64,000 nt of DNA, from assembly GCA_948146395.1 (NCBI GenBank), contig OX411543.1, positions 56,039,689-56,103,688 of the forward strand, written 5' to 3'. Below, piece after piece: positions 47,419-58,294 of the stretch. Every line of letters begins with the position of its first letter. Within the stretch, counting starts at the first letter, position 1. A program made the position numbers and the translations under genes. The notes under the pieces are model-generated. The model was not told where the DNA came from and did not search any database. It saw nothing but the letters and a program-made list of their open reading frames with translations. The DNA is from Fragum whitleyi (Eukaryota > Mollusca > Bivalvia > Cardiida > Cardiidae).

Positions 47419-47987
47419 ACACCCGTAAATCGTTAGACTCGAATGGGTGGCTCGTTAACACCCCAACCCCTCCTTTGCAAATTGGCATCAAATCTTGTCA
47501 AAGGTTTCAAATAATAATAAAACATCTTAAATTATACATTTTTCAGTTCACTATATCCGTGTTTTCGTTGTAAATTTCGCCAATTTTCTTGTCAAACAGT
47601 GATAGAAGAGTTCTGCTCACGAAGCGTGCGTTTGAGATTCCCGCTTCTCGTATCCGCTTCTCGTATCCGGTGTTACCAATTTCCGTTAGAAATGCATGTA
47701 ACGTAACAATGTGATTATATGGGGGGGGGTGAAAAAACAAACTAGATGGAGTTATGAAATGCCCCGGCGTAAAAGTTCCAGCACCGTATATTGCGTAAAA
47801 ATTCAAATCTGAGTAGAAGTTTTTTGTCGAACATATCCCCACCCCTTAGGATCCCGGTCGACTGGAAAGACTGATCACCGGTACAAATCCGCTACTGTTG
47901 AGTTGGAAATACTTCAACTTTACCAAGTAACATTTCTAATTCACGAACAAGACGTGAGCACGGACCCTAAATATACAATATATTTAA

Positions 47988-48147
47988 GGTAGTGGACCCG
48001 TCATAATTCCTCAACTTTTCGGATCGTATTATTTTTCCCAGTGTTGACCGAGGTTTCCTAATGGAAATCATTAGGAAACCTCGGTTAACGGCACGTTTAA
48101 AGTTCATTACATCCAAATCATTGCGGATCTATTACGGGTCCACTACC
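47988..48147. mobile_element. 160-bp palindromic piggyBac-like miniature element (TTAA site), copy 1
   Basis: TTAA flanks both ends (47984-47987 and 48148-48151). The arms GGTAGTGGACCCGT and ACGGGTCCACTACC pair, and an inner hairpin of CCGAGGTTTCCTAATG with its inverse sits centrally. TTAA duplications are typical of piggyBac-type elements. Confidence 0.75.
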
Positions 48148-48266
48148 TTAAAGTCCCTGACGTGAGTTACTCTAAAGAGCCTTTTCATGACTACCATTAC
48201 GTACATTACGCATGTGCGTAATAGAAATGAATCTTCTATCGAAAAATATTGTTTATGAATGTTCAT

Positions 48267-48308
48267 AACATCGAAACTACAGCTTGTTCAAGCTGTAGTT
48301 ACGATGTT
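48267..48308. repeat. 42-bp palindrome
   Basis: AACTACAGCTTG and CAAGCTGTAGTT form a perfect stem with TT between, extended by AACATCG/CGATGTT. It may be the centre of a small palindromic element. Confidence 0.55.
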
Positions 48309-49411
48309 TTGATTAATCACCAACGCCTAAATCACAGAAAAAGGGGAGCGGACGGAGGGCATTCATCTTTTGTCACAGTCCATATATCGCCTTTATCCTA
48401 TATAGGCCTATATTCTATGTTGGTCGCCTTCTGAGTGCGTATTAATTTCAAAATCCTAGTTAGACCTATGCCCATTCGCTGAAAAGCATCAAAGATTGGA
48501 ACAGTTTTTTTTGTTGTTTTTTTGTACAAAAGCTTATAAACTTCTAAATGAGTATACCGGTGCGAGTAATGAAGATTTTAAATGTTTGTATTGACATCTA
48601 TGTATAGTTGTTCATGTTCATGTTAGCAATCAAAGGTTAATTTTGTCCAAGTCGGTATAGACAAAATTGACATTTGATCGCTCACTTTTAAGTGTACATC
48701 TATAGATCTTTTGAAACCAAAGGGAGTAGGGCTGAAACACGACTTAGTAATAATGGAACACTTTCGTGCGTTTTCTAAAAAAATTTTTTTTTGATTTTCA
48801 ATTTGCCAAAGTCGTGGTCTAAGGCGTGTCACAGAAAATGTTCATGAATCCCCTTTAACGTGTTTTCTGAAAGAAAGTTTCATGTTTTAAATCATCATCC
48901 TTGGGTCCTGAAAAACGAATCGCAGCGGTTTCATGACTTGATTTAGTAAAAATTGGTCCCTACAACGAATGCCCTGCACTTCACTAAAACGAACTTCTAA
49001 ACGGCCATATTGTAATTACCACATTTCAACATATCTTAAGCCAATTAATGAACTATCTTTGATTTCCAAATGAAAGGCCGTTCAATATAGCGTATTCTGA
49101 GAGGAAAATGGTTTCAAAGTTATGTCCTTGGTGTCTGTAGCAAACGATCAAACACAAGAACCCTCCGTCACGAAAGTTGCACATTTCGAAGAATTTCAAA
49201 TTTTCGGTCTAGGAAATACTAGGCGATTAATCCTATAAGAGACTTTGATTGCTATTGCGTGTCAAATACCAAATTACTGAAGGAAAAACATTGTGGCTGT
49301 TTTGTTTCTCATACAAGGATAAGATGCTAAAAATATCCCACCTACTAATGTTAATTTTAAAATCAGGGGTACCCTTGAATTCCCGCCAAACTCGCTGCGT
49401 TCCTCACATTT
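48309..49411. other. No feature recognised
   Basis: Open frames here are under 70 codons and lack known motifs. No tandem or inverted structure was noticed. Confidence 0.45.
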
Positions 49412-50575
49412 TTAGCTCACATGAGGTCAAGGTGAGCTATTGTGATCGTCCAATGTCCTGCATCAGTCGTCCGTCGTGCCTTTTGAAACATAAAGGTAGA
49501 CAGCTTACATACATGTATATGGTATGTAGCATCATCTAAAAGGCCTCTACTAGGTTTATTCAAATCAAGATGACCCTGGACTAATATTTGGGCTCCAACC
49601 GGGCAAAACCCTTTAAACATAGAATCAAAAAGCGAAAATCTTAAAAAAAATTTCTCCTCAGAAACAGAAAGTAGACAGATTTCATATTTGGTTTGTATCA
49701 TCATCTAGTGGACTTCTACGAAGTTTGTTCATAGCAAGACCCTGGGGTCATATTTGGGCACCACCCGGGCGCCGCATCTCTTTTTAACTCACCTGAGCAC
49801 GAAGAGTGAAAAAAGGAAAATCTTCAAAAATCTTCTTCTCTGAAACCAGAAGGCAGACAAATTTACTGTTTTGTATGTATCACCATCTAGTGGACCTCTA
49901 CCAAGTTTGTTCATATCAAGACCCTTGGTTCATATTTGGGTTCCACCCGGGCGCATCACATTTTACGTAGAATTAAAGACGGATAACCCGTAAAAATCTT
50001 CTTCTCTGAAACCAGAAAGCAGGCAAATTTCCTATTTTGTATGTAAAATCATCTAGTATACTTCTACTAAATTTCCTCATATCAAGACCCTGGGATCATA
50101 TTTGGGCTCCACATTTTTTACATAGATTCCAAAGGCAAAAATCTGTAAAAAAATCTTATTCAGTGAAACCAAAAGGCAGATATCTTCAATATTATGCTTG
50201 TAATGTTATATAGTTGACTTCAACCAATGTTTTCATGTTCTGCCCCTGGGGTCATATTTGGGCTCTGAACCCATCCTATTTTACACAGACACAAAGGAGG
50301 AAATTTAAAAACTTGGTTTCTGAGGCCAGAAGGAAGGTACTTTTCATAATAGTCTCATTTGATTTTCATGAAGTTTGTTCATTGCATGCCCATATGTTCA
50401 TGTTAGGGCTGTGCCCAAGCATATCCATATTGCTCTTTGCTGAAAACATTCCATGGTATTGATCTTATTTAGAAATTATCTTCTTGTTGACATCTGTCTA
50501 TTTAATTGATGTGATGTTCCAGGGGTCAAAGAGACTCAGGTGAGCAATGAAGGACCGCCACCATGGTCCTCTTGT
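49412..50575 (-). mobile_element. Satellite-bearing element on the minus strand (ACAAGAGGACCATGG ... GTGAGCTAAAAA)
   Basis: Read on the minus strand it starts AACAAGAGGACCATGGTGGC and ends CTCATGTGAGCTAAAAA, the same end rules as the plus-strand elements. Monomers of about 170 bp contain 'GGGTCATATTTGGGCTCCAC' on the plus strand. Confidence 0.6.
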
Positions 50576-50705
50576 TTTCAAGTCGATGTTAATTGAAGAT
50601 CCTTTCTAATTAATTTTTCAAATAAAATTTGACCACTTTCCATTTAAAATATCAACAAAAGCATTACTTCTTTATCAAAAACCAAGAGGCCGTTTAGAAT
50701 TCGTA

Positions 50706-50980
50706 GCCGCCGTCATAGCGCAATTGGTAGCGACTCAGACTGTCAATCTAGAGGCCCCGGGTTCGATCCCCGACGGCGGCATTCATTCTTTCTGACTATT
50801 TGTTTTTCACCAATGGGTTGATAATCGTAGATCTATGTGAGATAGCAGCTGGAGGCTAGGAAAGGATTGATGGATGTACTGGTGAGAGAAATACCAGTAA
50901 TCCATTGTTAGGTGCTCAAGCCGCCGCGATATAACTGAAAAAATGTTGAAAGAGGCGTTTAATTCCATTTAATCAATGAA
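50706..50980 (+). mobile_element. SINE with a well-preserved tRNA-like head
   Basis: 50706-50780 folds as a cloverleaf: acceptor GCCGCCG/CGGCGGC, A-box TAGCGCAATTGGTAG, anticodon-loop-like CTGTCAA and B-box GGTTCGATCCC. The SINE body and 'GGCGTTTAATTCCATTTAATC' tail follow, so this is a SINE, not a tRNA gene. Confidence 0.8.
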
Positions 50981-51406
50981 TTTGAAGTTCGTTTCTGTTT
51001 AGACTTTTTAAAACTGTTGACGACAGACGACGACTATATGCCTTTATTAAAAAAAGTCCAACGTGTTGAGTAATTTCTGCGCAGGTGAACTAAAAACAGA
51101 GGCACAGATACTGATGCTTTTTCTCGAAAATCGTCATTTCAAATTAAAGAATCTTACAAACTCAAATTTATAAATTCATTTTTTTAATCAAAATCTACCA
51201 AAACCAGCTTTAGAGATGCACTGAACGTTTATAAATAATTTCACATATTCTAAATCGAGGCTTATTCGAGAGGGGCCATTATAAGTTATTATTAACAAAA
51301 TAATTAATTTTGCATCTGATAAGTGTACCGATTCCGGTAAATTTGTTTTTGTTGAATTTGCTGAATTTTGTTTCAAAGAAATTCTCAAAAATGCAACAGA
51401 CATATG

Positions 51407-51793
51407 AACCTGTGCGTGACATTTCCAAAAATTTGAACTGTATTTAAGATGCAAACATTGAGTAGCATTGACAGTCACATACTGTAAATGTAAAGTTACC
51501 TGATGGCCTACAGATACTTTGAGACCTTAGGTGCGTTTTTTAGGATAAAGACTTTTAAGATTTCGTATGGTTTTTAGTCGGGATATCTCGGGCTGCGTCG
51601 TAGAATGTCAACTGAATCGCGCGAGATAATTCGATTTAAAATCTTAAGATATCTTAAAAATCTTAATCTAAAAAACGCACCTAGGCTTGTCTATCTACTA
51701 AACGCATAATGAAGACTCTGGTCAGACTGTGGGGGGGCGCACAGACTCTTTGCGCAAATTTGAAAATGTTGGAAATCTCACGCACTGGCTCAT
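51407..51793. mobile_element. TIR element (ACCTGTGCGTGACATTTCC...), carrying a nested miniature element
   Basis: The left end CCTGTGCGTGACATTTCC pairs with the right GGAAATCTCACGCACTGG. The element at 27508-27733 has the same ends. CATATG occurs just outside both ends and may be the target duplication. Another element is nested at 51530-51681. Confidence 0.55.
51530..51681. mobile_element. 152-bp TA-flanked miniature element (GGTGCGTTTTTTAG)
   Basis: GGTGCGTTTTTTAG and CTAAAAAACGCACC are perfect inverses at the ends, with TA on each side. Inner 'ACTTTTAAGAT' and 'ATCTTAAAAAT' also pair. No coding capacity. Confidence 0.65.
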
Positions 51794-52211
51794 ATGTAAT
51801 TCGCAGCATTAAAAGGGTTAAATGATTACAAGTTTCGAGTTTTGTTGTAAAAGTTAAATTACTATGCACAAATGACAAATGACTATTTTAATATTTTGGC
51901 CAATACAATGGATGTCAAACAGAGCATTACGATAAAGTTTGTTGCTCAAAAACAATGGTATTTTATCGGTAATGGAAAGCGATTTATGTTCTTAATATGC
52001 AGTTTCAAATGTTTCTTTTTTCAATGTATGGATAATACCGAGAAAGTTATATATCATACTTTAATCACTTTAAAAGTATAATTTCGGAGTTTAAATTACT
52101 CTTGATTTTTGTGCCTTGAAATCTGCTTTATACATGTATATATTCGAAGTTTGGCAACGCCGTTTAAAATCATTTCATACAGATAATTAGTATCATTTGA
52201 TAGATGTAAAA

Positions 52212-52631
52212 ATGGCCAAAGTGACCGGGGTTCCTGTTGCAATCGGTCAAGATGGCGAAGAACTATATGATAAGTACTGCGTTTCGTGCAAACTCAAGCG
52301 CCAGCTTGTAGATGGACTCTACCACTGTAAACTTTGTGGAGTTTTGTGTGAGGATTGTGCGAGACAACACCCTAAAGTACCAAAGAAAAAGAAACACTGG
52401 GCTACACGTATGGAGATGTTGGCAGCGCCGACTAGAGGGCCGACCTTTAAATACCTCGACAAGTGTGAGATTCATCCTTCAAACAAAGTAGTAGCTTATT
52501 GTCTAGAGCATGGACTGCTTTTATGTAATGATTGCGTTGCACTAGAACATGAAAACTGTGGAATAGAAACTATTGAAAAGCTATCGGAGAATGCAAATAA
52601 GGAGGAGGATATTCGTAAGGGGCGAGTTACC
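52212..52631 (+). CDS. Exon 1 of the TRIM-like gene (both B-boxes)
   Basis: It holds 140 complete codons from ATG to the GTAAGT donor at 52632. Both zinc-binding B-box motifs lie in this exon. Reading past the donor adds seven residues and then a stop, which supports splicing here. Confidence 0.85.
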
Positions 52632-55203
52632 GTAAGTATTGACTGGTATAATTGAGCTGTTTTGAATTTGAATGATTCATTGATCTCTGATTCTAGATAA
52701 AAGGGAAGCATAAAATTTGTGAAAAAAAATGTACAGAAATATGGTATAAGATAAATGCGTTCTCTGTACTCTTTCAATTATGAAATTATTTATAATGCAA
52801 GTGGTTCGTGTTAACCCTTTCCCTTTCCTTTTCTTTAGAGAAAACTATAGCTGCACGCACAAGTACTGTTTTGTCGAATAATTGCTCTACATCGGTGTAT
52901 AATATTACAGCGGTGTATAATATTTATACTGTGTGCTTCAGGTACAAGATTTGAAGAACAGAAACAACCGAGTGGCTAAGCAGAGAAGAAAAGAAATGGT
53001 CGATGTGGCAAGTCAGTCAGAAAAATTCTCCAAATACATAGCTGGCGTTCGCGAAAACATCAACAAAATATTCGACGAAATGGTTCAGTCTATCACCAAA
53101 GATAAAGACATGTTCTGTCGATACGAATGTGAACTCATAGAAAACGACATCAATATATGCACTGAGATAGGAGGTGTTCTTGAGGAATGCCGACAACACT
53201 TTATCGATGCTTACAAACGAAACAAAACCACTGAGATATGGATAGCAAATAAAAAGATGGAGCAACTTGAATCTAACTTAGACATGATCATAGCTGAAAT
53301 AGAGAACGACAAGGAAATAATTCAGTTCGAGTTTGTCGCCAACGAATACCTTAAGAGTATACTTGATGCTCCCGAGGCTCTTGGAAAAGTAAGGGTTAAG
53401 TCTTCAAGGTTGTTTGGCAAAGATAGCGAGATCATTTCAAAGATAGAACCGCCACCTAAAAAGAGGTTTAATTTTTTTGGAGGTACGTGATGTTTTCTAG
53501 AATAAACAATTTAAAATACTCTATTAATAATAACGATAGGCGTAATTTTTACGCAGGGCTTTGGTTCTTTTATTATTTATATATTTACTAGGATGTATTC
53601 GTCAGTCATCCTTCTTTTTCCCTTAAAGATTATAAATATGCTACTTGAACGTTATTTTCCAGCCTGTTTAGTCATAAGATGTATAAGTAGTTGCCATAAT
53701 ATATATCAATATTTAGACGAAAATGGGTTGTTTGTGTATTTATGTTTTTTTTATATATTTTTCCATGACCAATTTGACTTTATTTTTCACATTTCCGGAA
53801 ATTATAAATCTGGTTGTACAATGCCTTTCTTGCTAATTTGTTTAATACCAGATTTTCCTTGATACATGCTTGTCGTTCATGTGAATATTTGATTTCGACA
53901 AAATCTAGTGTCCATAAAATATAACTTCTCTTCGCTCTGTTCACGATATAAAACTGTTGTAGATAGGGATCGGCCTGCAAATCATGCAGTCTGATCTCGA
54001 CCAAAACGGCATGTTGTTCAGTTAACTATTGTGCACAAAAACTTGAGCAAAATTTGACGAAATGTTGAAGAATTGGTTATGAGTTTATATTCAAGTTGAT
54101 TTAGCATGAAATAATCTTTTTTAGGGAGGTGGTACGGAAAGTTTCAACCAGAAGCAGGTCTTACAGTTAAAACAGGTGCTCGTTCTAAAGGTGGATCACC
54201 GGGCTTGCGAACTGTCATGTCAAACACTCCAGTTTTGAAATCGATAACGCCTAAACTGAAATCCACAACACCGCTTAACGACCGTGTTATGTCCAGAAAC
54301 GGACAACTTAATCAGATAGTACCCAGAACAAAGCAGAATGAAACGTTAATCCATGCACCCTTTGACGCAGTGACAGGTTCAAAGTTCGGATTCACGGATA
54401 ACATCAAGCTTTCGGTTTTGGGGAAGAAAGAAATCCGTATAGAAAGTGATAGCTATCCATGTTCTATCACTGGGTGTTGCTTCTTACCGAGTGGTAGGCT
54501 TGTTATCGTTGATAACAATAACAAAAATGTGAAGTTGCTTGACACCAATTCTAAGGTCCTATCTGTGTTTGTTCTTAATGAGAGGCCATGGGACGTTACC
54601 ACATATTCCCCAATGAACGTTGCCATTTCTTGTCCGTTCAACAACTCAGTTGAACTTGTGTCTACTGGGTTAGAGATGAAAGATGTCGGCCAAATCAAGA
54701 CGGACAGACCTTGTCATGGGATTGGATACCACAAAGAAGAGAAATGGATGTACATCGCATGCGGTGAGGGAACTGATGCCCAGCTACAGGCATACTCGAT
54801 GGATGGACATTTGAGGAAAGTGATCATCCCGGAAGAATTCGTATTCCATGAACCATGTTACCTGACTTTGTCGGAAGATTGTTCCAAGATATTTGTATCA
54901 GACCTTGATAATGGTATCATCGGCTTCGATACCAAGTCAGGCGACTTGGTCTGCCAGTACAGAGATCCAAATATAAAGCGGTACTGGGATATATGTGGAG
55001 ACGAGTATGATCGGCTTCTTACGGTTACAACCGATCCTGATGGGATATATCTCGTAGACGGAGAGACGAACGGGCGCCTTATAACACAGCTTAAGTCATC
55101 AACAAAGCCATGCTCTATTGCTTATGGACAATTCAGGAAAACGCTCATAATAACTCGATGGCAGTCTGATTATATTGAAGCCTTTCAATTGACACCATAT
55201 TAA
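52212..55203 (+). CDS. RING-less TRIM-like protein: tandem B-boxes, coiled coil, NHL-like beta-propeller (3 exons, 679 aa)
   Basis: Three exons (52212-52631, 52942-53482, 54125-55203) sum to 2040 nt, exactly 680 codons with the TAA stop. Introns are GTAAGT...CAG (phase 0) and GTACGT...TAG (phase 1). I chose the ATG at 52212 because it sits in an AAAAATGG context. Residues 23-62 form a B-box-like finger (C23, C26, C39, C42, C46, C49, H53, H62). Residues 85-116 form a B-box 2 (C85, H88, C97, H100, C105, C108, H113). Exon 2 (residues 141-320) is a charged helical, coiled-coil-like segment. A basic Ser/Thr/Pro linker follows, then from about residue 405 repeated blades such as 'PSGRLVIVDNNNKNVKLLD', typical of NHL or six-bladed propellers. 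No RING precedes the B-boxes, so ubiquitin ligase activity cannot be assumed. Family knowledge suggests a scaffold or regulatory role, often immune-related in molluscs; that role is inference. 'CATTTCATACAG' at about 52180 could end a 5' UTR intron. Reading frame and splice sites look intact. Confidence 0.88.
52942..53482 (+). CDS. Exon 2 of the TRIM-like gene (coiled-coil region)
   Basis: It begins after the acceptor TGTGCTTCAG and ends before the donor GTACGT at 53483, leaving one base of a split codon. The encoded 180 residues are rich in Lys, Glu, Asp, Ile and Leu with long helical stretches, as in the coiled coil that follows B-boxes in TRIM proteins. Confidence 0.85.
54125..55203 (+). 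CDS. Exon 3 of the TRIM-like gene (linker and propeller)
   Basis: It begins after the acceptor CTTTTTTAG and completes the split Gly codon. It encodes a basic linker and then the beta-propeller to the TAA at 55201-55203. The frame joins exon 2 without a shift. Confidence 0.87.
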
Positions 55204-55368
55204 TTTTGTGTGTAGAAGCCCCGGTGACAAAATTGACAAATATTTTTTGATATACCCAACTCCTGAAAATGCCGTCAAAAATAATTGTTTGTCTATTTGC
55301 TTAACCCTTTGCTGTTTAATCCCTGCTTTTAACGTGCCTGTTATTTTATGATTGAGATAACATTGAGA

Positions 55369-55409
55369 AAAAAGAAGAAATTGCTTCTGACAAGCAATTT
55401 CTTCTTTTT
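55369..55409 (+). promoter_or_regulatory. 18-bp perfect hairpin downstream of the TRIM-like stop codon
   Basis: The arms 55369-55386 and 55392-55409 are perfect reverse complements around the 5-nt loop CTGAC. The hairpin starts 165 bp after the stop, so it probably lies in the 3' UTR. A possible poly(A) signal ATTAAA follows at 55449-55454. The stem could act in transcript stability or be a relic of a small palindromic insertion; the sequence does not decide this. Confidence 0.6.
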
Positions 55410-55454
55410 CCACACTATTTTCTTACCTACAGAATGGTTATTTTTCGAATTAAA

Positions 55455-57206
55455 TCCACTTTAAATTTTCGTCTGCAAAACCTTTGAATTTGGACAGGTC
55501 CAAAATTTTGAAAAACAGGAAAGAGTTAATATTTATGAATATATTACTTATTTGATTTTCATAACTCTAAAATTCTGTTCTCAGATACTCAATGGCGGTT
55601 CAGATTCTATGTTCAGTTTTCAACAACCCTTCAATATAAAAAGCTTTATATATCGACAAAGGTTTGCTGAAAAATCCAGTGTGTTATCGGTATCGAAAGA
55701 CATGCTAGAAAACACAAGTATAAACTTATTCAAAATTGAAAGGTTTGAACGACACCCAAGTTTATGCTTGAACGTACGAGGGATGGTCGATAAATTCGAG
55801 TTAATTGTTTTGTTTGTTTTGGCGGGTTTTTTTGGGTTTTTTTTTTTTTTTTTCCTTTTTCTTTTTTTGATCATAATTTTTAAGTTGTAAAGTAATGGTA
55901 CTTTGGTTATTGATTGAATGATCATTTAACGACATTTTCATTAAGAAATGTAATTATATGATCAGAATTGCTTAAATGACGTCATATTTATGTCGTTGCG
56001 GTGAGCGCTCACCGTCGAGAAATGGCGGTAAACGTCATTTTGAGTAATAAGGGTGTTAACCTTTTATCTGATGTCACATTCTTCATAAAAAGCAAGAAAC
56101 CTTTTTTTTTTGTAAACACCTAATGGAACCGTTAACACTTCTCATTCAGACAGTGCTGTTCATTAATGATTTCACAATAAAATAATAAAATCATATGATT
56201 GCAGATATCTCGTTTAAGTTTCTCCCGCCATTTCATGCATTTGAACATTAGAATCAATGAAATTGTCGGAATCCTTGTGAGATTTTCCAAATAAAGTAGT
56301 CTTTGCGAAAATCTTTGTCACTTGTGACCACCGTTCCGGTATATTTCATGATCGGCTGTAACCAGGTACCGTAATTCGGAAAAGCGCTTGTTTATCAGGT
56401 CGAATTTCACACGAGTTTGAAACCACTTGAATCCGCGAAAATGTTGCGTTTTGCGTAGAGTTAAGCGTAATATACCAACGGAAAAGCCTTAAGTTCTACT
56501 TCAATGCGTAGGTTGTCCTATATACGATTCATATTTAATTTCAATTGTAGAAATCAGTTACCATGCGTCGAGGTATGGCTGAATTTGATAACTTTGTATA
56601 ACTAAAACGGAAGTGCTTCGAACAAGTCAAAAATACTTATAACATAACAAATTACAAATATTGGCCCCTTCATGCAGTAGAGGCGTCATTATAAAGAACA
56701 TGATATGTGTAGATACATAGATTTCTGACGGTGTTATAGTCTGTAGAGCTAACAAGGTTATAGAAATCATAGAAGTTCCTTTCTTTTACCAATTGAAGAA
56801 ATGTTTGCCAAATGTCTTCTAGTCTTTAACAGTGGAAAAAGGCGTGGTATTAACAATCAATTTTAATTTCTCCATAAAAAAATCTAAACAAAATTACAAA
56901 AACGTTGCTATACTGGAATTTTGTCATGTCACATGACGGCCATTAGCGCGTGTTATGAACGCGCTCCCACCAAAGTAAAATGTGCTTTCGATTGACAGAG
57001 TCCTATTGTATGGAGGAAATTACTTCATATCTGGGCAATCTTTATGTCTACTGTATTAGTTCAATTTGAAATTAACACGAATTTATCGATCACCCCTCGA
57101 AACATCATGCAATGAGTATCGTGCGGTAAGGCAGTGCGACAAAAGTTTACATTTTGGTGTAAAGTGGTAAAATCAAATAGATTTTGTTTTCTTAGTTTTG
57201 CCTTGA
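55455..57206. other. No gene recognised downstream of the TRIM-like gene
   Basis: Poly-T runs at 55838-55868 explain the hydrophobic open frame at 55552-55890. The rest is non-repetitive, AT-rich sequence with nothing I can assign. Confidence 0.5.
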
Positions 57207-57640
57207 ATAGTTTTTGGCTCCGCTGACCGAAAGCCTGTGAGGCTATTGGAATGGTGTTGTGTCCGTTACAAGCGTCCGTCCTTGCGTCCGTAATCTTGAT
57301 TTAAAAATCTGCTCCTCATAAACTGTATTAATAAAAACCAAATTGAATGATCGTTTGCTGACACTCATTTAGATTGTTCGGATTTTTTTTTATTTCACGA
57401 AAACATGCAATTCATGGGTGGAGGTCATTTCCATATATGGTCAAAGGGGTTTTTATTTTCCTTCAAAAATCTTTTGATAGTCTGAAAAACGAGCCTTTGA
57501 CTGGCGAAGGTCATTTCGATATGTGTTATAACGGAAACTTTTTGAACATTATTTTCTTGGGAAGTGATAAATGCATTTCATGAATGGTCCTTGTGTGAAA
57601 CTTAATATCAAAATGCTAAAATTTGCTTAGTCAAATGAGA
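57207..57640 (-). mobile_element. Minus-strand 3' part of the 369-1754 family
   Basis: The reverse complement ends GCTTTCGGTCAGCGGAGCCAAAAA, and inner words ('CATGGGTGGAGGTCATTTCC' on the plus strand) match reversed family monomers. Confidence 0.5.
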
Positions 57641-58290
57641 AATATGGCAAAATGAACTGACATAATTTGTATACGGGCTGTGGTGAAAATATGTTAGATA
57701 TCAAATTCTTCCCTTGAAAGTGGAAGGGAGGTATCTTGAACAATGCTCAATGCATGTCTGACAGTCTTTTATCGCTACACTTCAAAACGATTCACCAATA
57801 CCAAATAATCATGCTGCTTCGATATCTAACTGAATCGGAGAAGCTGTTCGTCTGACGTAATGACTTTGGGTGAGTGACATTTTCTGAGCCCCACTTTAAA
57901 GGTCAAATTTACTGCGAAGCGGCTGCACGAATTATCTACCAAATCATTTATGCTCTTACTTAGGAGCAGAATGGGAATATTCATTTAAGTATGAAACGAA
58001 AAAAAACCTTATCACACTGACTGTATACATGGTATAATACGCAAAATATCGGGATACGGGTGATAAAGATATTCGTTTCATACCTACATGAAAAAATATT
58101 CACTTTCTTTCAAATACTTAAGTCAATGACAGCAAGGAAGAATGAGTCGTAAAATGTTTTGCTAATTTTGAGACGCTTTATTTCACCGGAACTGTCGATT
58201 ATGCCAAAGCTAACATTAATGATGAAGTAATCGGAATAAACACCACGTGACCAGATTTTGACAAAAGAAACATAAGATTTGTTATATTAC
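57641..58290. other. No feature recognised
   Basis: AT-rich, no open frame of note and no repeat structure seen. Confidence 0.4.
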
Positions 58291-58294
58291 TTAA

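Noticed and set aside
50706..50780. tRNA gene
   Set aside because: The tRNA-like part continues directly into SINE body and tail, as in the other SINE copies.
55552..55890. 112-codon open frame downstream of the TRIM-like gene
   Set aside because: Its end is a poly-T translation (Phe/Leu), and the opposite strand is open for the same low-complexity reason.
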